Origin: Paucibacter sp. PLA-PC-4
GTDB lineage: Bacteria > Pseudomonadota > Gammaproteobacteria > Burkholderiales > Burkholderiaceae_C
Assembly: GCF_026241155.1 (NCBI RefSeq)
Contig: NZ_JAPFGP010000029.1
Coordinates: 1 to 46,325, forward strand
DNA length: 46,325 nucleotides
Reading direction: 5' to 3'
Positions within the stretch are counted from its first letter, which is position 1; each line of letters begins with the position of its first letter. The notes beneath the pieces are model-generated. The model was not told the origin of the DNA. It saw only the letters and a program-made list of their open reading frames with translations, and ran no database searches. This document shows, piece after piece, positions 42,101 to 46,325 of the stretch. The translations under genes and the position numbers were made by a program.

Positions 42101-45061
42101 ATGAAACGCATGCTGATCAATGCGACGCAGCCCGAAGAGCGGCGCCTCGCGATTGTTGATGGCCAGAAACTGCTGGACTTCGAGACTGAGATCGAGGGCC
42201 GCGAGCAGCGCAAGGGCAATATCTATATGGCCGTGGTGACGCGGGTCGAGCCCTCGCTCGAAGCCTGCTTCGTCGACTACGGTGAAGACCGCCACGGCTT
42301 CCTGCCCTTCAAGGAGATCTCGCGCCAATACTTCCGCGACGGCACCGATGTTCGCGCCGCCAAGATCCAGGACGCGATCCGCGAAGGCGACCAGTTGCTG
42401 GTGCAAGTCGAGAAGGAAGAGCGCGGCAACAAGGGCGCTGCCCTGACCACCTTTGTGTCGCTGGCCGGCCGCTATCTGGTGCTGATGCCCAACAACCCGC
42501 GCGGCGGCGGCGTCAGCCGTCGCATCGAGGGCGAAGACCGCGAAGAGCTCAAGGAAAACCTCGACCAGCTCGAATACCCCAAGGGCATGAGCCTGATCGC
42601 CCGCACCGCCGGCATCGGCCGCTCGGCCGCCGAGCTGCAGTGGGACCTGAACTACATGCTCAAACTGTGGAGCGCGATCGACGACGCCTCCAAGGGCGGC
42701 AAGGGCGCGTTCCTGATCTATCAGGAGTCGAGCCTGGTGATCCGTGCCATCCGCGACTACTTCACCGCCGACATCGGTGAGATCCTGATCGACACCGACG
42801 ACCTGTACGACCAGGCCCAGCAGTTCATGAACCACGTGATGCCCGACCAGGGCCATCGCGTGAAGCGCTACCGCGACGACGCGCCGCTGTTCAGCCGCTT
42901 TCAGATCGAACACCAGATCGAGACCGCGTTCAGCCGCACGGTCAACCTGCCCTCGGGCGGCGCCATCGTGATCGACCACACCGAGGCCCTGGTCTCGGTG
43001 GACGTCAACTCGGCCCGCGCCACCCGCGGCGGCGACATCGAGGAAACCGCCACCCGCACCAATCTGGAAGCCGCCGACGAGATCGCGCGCCAGATGCGTC
43101 TGCGTGACCTGGGCGGCCTGATCGTCGTCGACTTCATCGACATGGAAGAGTCGAAGAACCGCCGCGAGGTCGAACAGCGGCTGCGCGACGCGCTGCGCCA
43201 GGACCGCGCCCGCGTGCAGTTCAGCTCGATCAGCAAGTTCGGTCTGCTGGAGCTCTCCCGCCAGCGCCTGCGCCCCGCGCTGAGCGAAGGCAGCCACATC
43301 ACCTGCCCGCGCTGCAACGGCACCGGCCACATTCGCGACACCGAGTCCAGCGCACTGCAGATTCTGCGCATGGTCCAAGAGGAGTCGATGAAGGACAACA
43401 CCGCCGCCGTGCATGTGCAGGTGCCGGTGGAAGTGACCTCCTTCCTGCTCAACGAAAAGCGCACCGAGATCACCAAGATCGAGTTGAAGCAGCGCGTTAC
43501 CGTGCTGCTGGTGCCCAACAAGCACCTCGACACGCCCAACTACAAGCTCGAGCGCCTGCGCCACGACGACCCCCGTCTGGAAAACCTGCAGGCCAGCTAC
43601 ACGATGATCGAGGAAGCCACCGACGAGGTGGGCATCACCCGCCGCGACGCGGGCGACAAGAAGAACAAGCAGGAGCCGGTCATCAAGGGCATCCTGCCCG
43701 AGCAGCCCGCCCCGGTGGCCGCACCGAAGCCCGAGCCGGTCAAGGCCACCGCACCGGTGGCTGCGGCCCCGGTGGACGCTGCCGATGCCGGTGGCGGTTT
43801 CTTCGGTTGGATCAAGAAGCTGTTCGGCGGCGCCGAGCCGGTGGCACCGACCCCGGCCAAGACCGAGACCAAGCCCGCCTCCGAGGGCGGCGAGCGCAAG
43901 CCGCGTGAAGGTCGCGAGGGCCGTGACGGTCGTCGCCGTGGCGGCGATCGTGGCGATCGTGGCGACCGCGGTGAGCGCGGTGAGCGCGGCGCCAAGAGCG
44001 AAGGCGGACGCGAAGGTGGACGTGAGGGCAAGCGTGAAGGCGGTGGCCGCAACGAGCCGCGCGAGGGTCGCGAAGGCAGCCGTGGCGACAGCCGCCGCCG
44101 TAATGAGCCGCGCGCCGACAAACCGGTGGAGGGGGCTGAGGCCGCCCGTCCGGAACGCGCGGAACGTCCCGAGCGCGGCGAGCGCCCGGAGCGCGGTGAC
44201 CGTGCCGAACGCGGCGACCGGGGTGCCGAAGGCAACCGTCGCCCGCGTGGTGAGCGTGGTGAGCGCTCCGAGCGCGGCGAGCGCGTGGTGGAGAAGGCTG
44301 AGGAGCTGAACACGGCACCGCTGCAAGCCAGCCTGGATATGCCTGAACAAGCGGCGGCGCTGCTGCCGGTGGCCGAGCAGGTTGCCGGCGAAGAGGCGGG
44401 CAGCGATGAGCGTCCGGGTCGCCGCCGTCGCCGCCGTGGCGGTCGGGATCGTGACGACAGCCGTGGCGTCAATGGTGAGGACGTCGCGGGCGTCGAGACG
44501 CCGGTCGAGGCGATGGCAGAGGCTGCAGTCGAAGGTGTTGCCGACGTTGTGGCGGGCGACGCGCAGCCCTCAGCCGGCGAAGAAACCGAAGGCGGCGAAG
44601 GCCGTCGTCGTCGCAGCCGTGATCGTTATCGTCGCGAGCGCCGCGATGATCTGCCGGCCGACGAGCAGGCGGCAGCTCCGGCTGATGCGCCTGTTGTCGA
44701 CGCAACGCCGACCTCGGTCGAGCCAGTCGCAGCTGCCGCACCCGCTGCAGCACCAGTCGCTGCGCCGGCCGCCGCAATGGCCGCAGTTGCCGAGCCGGTC
44801 GCCGCCCCGGCGGCACCCACAGTGCCCGTTTTCGAGCTGGCTATCGGTGATCTGCAGAACATCGCAGAGACTGCCGGCCTGCAGTGGGTGAACTCGGATG
44901 CCGACAAGATCCGCGCCGCCCAGGCGGCCATGGCGGCCGAGCCCAAGCCCGTGCATGTGCCGCGCGAGCCCAAGCCGGTCGTCGTCGTCGACGAAGGCCC
45001 GCTGGTGCTGGTCGAGACCCGCAAGGATCTGAGCCAGACCAAGCTGCCGTTCGAGCACTGA
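42101..45061 (+). CDS. rne: Ribonuclease E
   Basis: 986 residues, the main mRNA-decay and rRNA-processing endonuclease. The S1 domain is at about 35-120. The catalytic Asp301 ([15 protein letters not shown]) and Asp344 ([15 protein letters not shown]) correspond to the E. coli Mg-binding pair, and the Zn-link Cys402/Cys405 is in [10 protein letters not shown]. The C-terminal half is disordered: residues about 580-740 are built of Arg/Glu/Gly/Asp repeats ([13 protein letters not shown]-type), an Ala/Pro/Val-rich part follows, and it ends [18 protein letters not shown]. The low-complexity part is the usual RNA- and protein-docking region of the degradosome. The gene is divergent from rluC and ends in a strong terminator. 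Confidence 0.96.
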   Translation: MKRMLINATQPEERRLAIVDGQKLLDFETEIEGREQRKGNIYMAVVTRVEPSLEACFVDYGEDRHGFLPFKEISRQYFRDGTDVRAAKIQDAIREGDQLLVQVEKEERGNKGAALTTFVSLAGRYLVLMPNNPRGGGVSRRIEGEDREELKENLDQLEYPKGMSLIARTAGIGRSAAELQWDLNYMLKLWSAIDDASKGGKGAFLIYQESSLVIRAIRDYFTADIGEILIDTDDLYDQAQQFMNHVMPDQGHRVKRYRDDAPLFSRFQIEHQIETAFSRTVNLPSGGAIVIDHTEALVSVDVNSARATRGGDIEETATRTNLEAADEIARQMRLRDLGGLIVVDFIDMEESKNRREVEQRLRDALRQDRARVQFSSISKFGLLELSRQRLRPALSEGSHITCPRCNGTGHIRDTESSALQILRMVQEESMKDNTAAVHVQVPVEVTSFLLNEKRTEITKIELKQRVTVLLVPNKHLDTPNYKLERLRHDDPRLENLQASYTMIEEATDEVGITRRDAGDKKNKQEPVIKGILPEQPAPVAAPKPEPVKATAPVAAAPVDAADAGGGFFGWIKKLFGGAEPVAPTPAKTETKPASEGGERKPREGREGRDGRRRGGDRGDRGDRGERGERGAKSEGGREGGREGKREGGGRNEPREGREGSRGDSRRRNEPRADKPVEGAEAARPERAERPERGERPERGDRAERGDRGAEGNRRPRGERGERSERGERVVEKAEELNTAPLQASLDMPEQAAALLPVAEQVAGEEAGSDERPGRRRRRRGGRDRDDSRGVNGEDVAGVETPVEAMAEAAVEGVADVVAGDAQPSAGEETEGGEGRRRRSRDRYRRERRDDLPADEQAAAPADAPVVDATPTSVEPVAAAAPAAAPVAAPAAAMAAVAEPVAAPAAPTVPVFELAIGDLQNIAETAGLQWVNSDADKIRAAQAAMAAEPKPVHVPREPKPVVVVDEGPLVLVETRKDLSQTKLPFEH

Positions 45062-45097
45062 AAGCAACGGTGGCCTGCGGGCCACCAGACATCAAAG

Positions 45098-45131
45098 ACG
45101 CCGCGCCGGGTTGCCCCGGAGCGGCGTTTTT
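45098..45131 (+). terminator. Rho-independent terminator of rne
   Basis: ACGCCGC (45098-45104) pairs with GCGGCGT (45121-45127) around an inner CCGG/CCGG hairpin, followed by six T. It lies 37 bases after the rne stop. A second stem GGTGGCC/GGCCACC (45069-45086) precedes it. Confidence 0.88.
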
Positions 45132-45289
45132 TCATTGCGTGGTCTTTCCGGGAGGAGCCTGAGCTGTAAACGTCTGGCAAAGTCATCTTTGATTGGTGCG
45201 AAGCGAGCGGTAAACCGCCCGTCGCGTCAGCGGCAAAAGCCCTGTGCAAGACGAAATGCACCGTCCATGTACCTGCGGAAGGAGCCCCA

Positions 45290-45757
45290 GTGCGCTTCTT
45301 CGAGCCGACCGGTAAACTGCTAGCAAGCGACTCCCCCATCATCCACACCATGAAGCCGCGTTATGGTCAGTTCAATCCTAAGCGCAAGCTGCTTACGCCA
45401 GCGGAGGCACAAGCGCGCGCGAACGAGTTTGACCAATTGGCCGAACGCGTCGGGTATGGCGGCAACCCTGAGCACAAGATGAATCCAGGCGACTTCAACT
45501 TGACGCCACCATCCGATCCACGTCAGGGCAAGTCGCTGTGCGATGTCGCCAAGGTTTTCAGGCGCGATGAGGCTTTGGAGTTGCTCAGAGTGGGTCTGCG
45601 CAAAGGCTTGGTCAGCGACCGCGAGAAGGACGGTTGGCCAAGGCTCGTCTGGTCCGTCACCGACGATGGCATTCCGATGGAAGCGCAACTTGAGAATTCG
45701 GCTGCGGGGACGTATCACGGTTACCCAATGCCGGACATTCGCTATCGCACGAAGTAA
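45290..45757 (+). CDS. Unrecognised protein of 155 aa (conserved-looking, unknown function)
   Basis: I place the start at GTG 45290, with AAGGAG five bases upstream. An ATG at 45350 would give 135 residues starting MKPRYGQFNPKRKLLTP. The sequence is well formed: PGDFNLTPPSDPRQGKSLCD, RRDEALELLRVGLRKGLVSD, then VWSVTDDGIPMEAQLENSAA and GTYHGYPMPD. The alternating helix and strand pattern and the final HGYPM recall a small enzyme or effector, but I cannot name a family. The gene is on the same strand as the next gene, 21 bases away, so the two form an operon. Lower GC than rne suggests acquired DNA. Confidence 0.7.
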   Translation: MRFFEPTGKLLASDSPIIHTMKPRYGQFNPKRKLLTPAEAQARANEFDQLAERVGYGGNPEHKMNPGDFNLTPPSDPRQGKSLCDVAKVFRRDEALELLRVGLRKGLVSDREKDGWPRLVWSVTDDGIPMEAQLENSAAGTYHGYPMPDIRYRTK

Positions 45758-45778
45758 TTCGCCGTTGGGAGCGTCTCA

Positions 45779-46276
45779 ATGGCTGACCTTCGTATCAGCG
45801 CCGAATGGATGCCCGCCGGATCGGGGGAGCCCGAAGTAGCGGCAACGGCAGGGATGCTCAACATTTCCGTCGATAACGTCAGCCTGACGCGAAGTCAGGA
45901 TGTGTGGGCAAAGACTGTTCGCGACAACGTATTCTTGTCAGCATACCCATTGGCTATGTGGTTTGCGAGCTCGTGGTGGCGCATGAACCACGAACCTCTA
46001 CCGACACAGCAGCCAAGCCATGACTGGCGCATGGCGCATGAACTCGGGGCCGCCAACCATGGCTTCGTCTGGCCACGCATTGTCTTCATTCCGGACGGGG
46101 AAGCGATTCACGTTTGGGCCGGGCCTTCGATAACTGCAGAGCAGTCGGTGCAGTATGTGCAAGGGCTAGATGCACCGCGCATAGTTGCTTTGGGCGGGTC
46201 GGCGCGCGTCAAGCTACCTGTCGCCTCATTCATGCAGCCAATGGCTGAGTATTTCGGGAACGCGAGGCCGCAGTGA
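45779..46276 (+). CDS. Unrecognised protein, probably truncated at its C-terminus (165 aa)
   Basis: Starts MADLRISAEWMPAGSGEPEV. A central block has PLAMWFASSWWRMNHEPLP, then HDWRMAHELGAANHGFVWP and SVQYVQGLDAPRIVALGG. From position 46200 the coding runs into the terminal inverted repeat (SARVKLPVASFMQPMAEYFG) and stops at TGA 46274-46276. The same repeat cuts off the transposase at the left end of the window, so the last 25 residues probably do not belong to this protein. HELGA is not a complete HExxH, so I do not call a peptidase. The family is unknown to me. It is probably cotranscribed with the preceding gene. Confidence 0.6.
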   Translation: MADLRISAEWMPAGSGEPEVAATAGMLNISVDNVSLTRSQDVWAKTVRDNVFLSAYPLAMWFASSWWRMNHEPLPTQQPSHDWRMAHELGAANHGFVWPRIVFIPDGEAIHVWAGPSITAEQSVQYVQGLDAPRIVALGGSARVKLPVASFMQPMAEYFGNARPQ

Positions 46277-46325
46277 CGACCGATTCGCGCTCCGGGTTGA
46301 GCGTGACGGCCGTGACGTGCGACCA
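46200..46325. repeat. Terminal inverted repeat, right copy (126 bp)
   Basis: The exact reverse complement of positions 2-127. Its inner border at 46200 falls inside the coding frame of the preceding gene. On the minus strand it encodes the same protein ending as the left copy. Confidence 0.97.

Noticed and set aside
43900-44300. A DNA repeat array in the second half of rne
   Set aside because: The GGCGATCGT/GGTGAGCGC-like units are in frame and encode the Arg/Glu/Gly-rich degradosome region usual for RNase E.
42029-44350. A 773-codon minus-strand frame opposite rne
   Set aside because: It is an antisense shadow of a GC-rich gene: Ala/Leu/Thr repeats, no domain. RNase E motifs on the plus strand are unmistakable.
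45779-46276. ImmA/IrrE-like metallopeptidase because of HELGAANH
   Set aside because: The motif is HELGA, not HExxH, and no supporting downstream Glu is visible in the truncated protein.

Overview
The window is high-GC bacterial DNA that fits a betaproteobacterium of the order Burkholderiales (Roseateles/Rubrivivax/Leptothrix-like). This rests on gene content and order: divergent rluC and rne, hemP next to a DUF2325 gene, a Bug-type solute-binding receptor, a Fur-linked bfd/bfr pair, PEP-CTERM choice-of-anchor proteins and a complete kdp locus. The organism call is an inference. No rRNA, tRNA or CRISPR array was seen.

The left end (1-7.6 kb) is a mobile-element graveyard. A truncated IS1111-type (IS110 family) transposase abuts an integron cassette junction. 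Two gene cassettes with well-formed attC sites follow, with no integron integrase in the window. Next come a YjjJ-like HipA kinase gene, a complete Recombinase-in-Trio (RIT) element with three overlapping tyrosine recombinases and 35-bp inverted ends, and a decayed GNAT acetyltransferase gene.

From 7.6 to 15.1 kb lies metabolic and iron-related DNA. A LysR regulator is divergent from a Bug receptor, haloacetate-dehalogenase-like hydrolase, LeuC and LeuD operon, probably a catabolic operon with a paralogous dehydratase. Next are bfd, bfr, hemP and a DUF2325 gene with Fur-box-like palindromes. From 15.1 to 18.9 kb is a less GC-rich island: a predicted papain-like cysteine peptidase, a small upstream protein separated from it by a strong hairpin terminator, and an IS1595-family remnant. 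From 19 to 27.5 kb are two choice-of-anchor A PEP-CTERM proteins, a universal stress protein, Rnk, a fragment of a TonB-dependent receptor gene, a glutamine amidotransferase, and a Fur-controlled siderophore receptor coupled to a PepSY membrane protein.

From 27.6 to 37.6 kb one minus-strand array carries a 32-codon ORF, then kdpF, kdpA, kdpB, kdpC, a TorF-family porin, corA, kdpD and kdpE, preceded by a KdpE-box-like sequence. A ParE/antitoxin pair (antitoxin frameshifted in a C tract) lies upstream. The rluC, HAD phosphatase, Rieske protein and sppA operon follows, divergent from rne (RNase E).

Downstream of the rne terminator are two unrecognised genes. The second is probably cut off by the sequence that also cuts off the transposase at the left end: the first and last about 126 bases are perfect inverted copies of each other. 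The window therefore enters the same repeated sequence at both ends. This is either a real repeat flanking the region or a contig-boundary effect.
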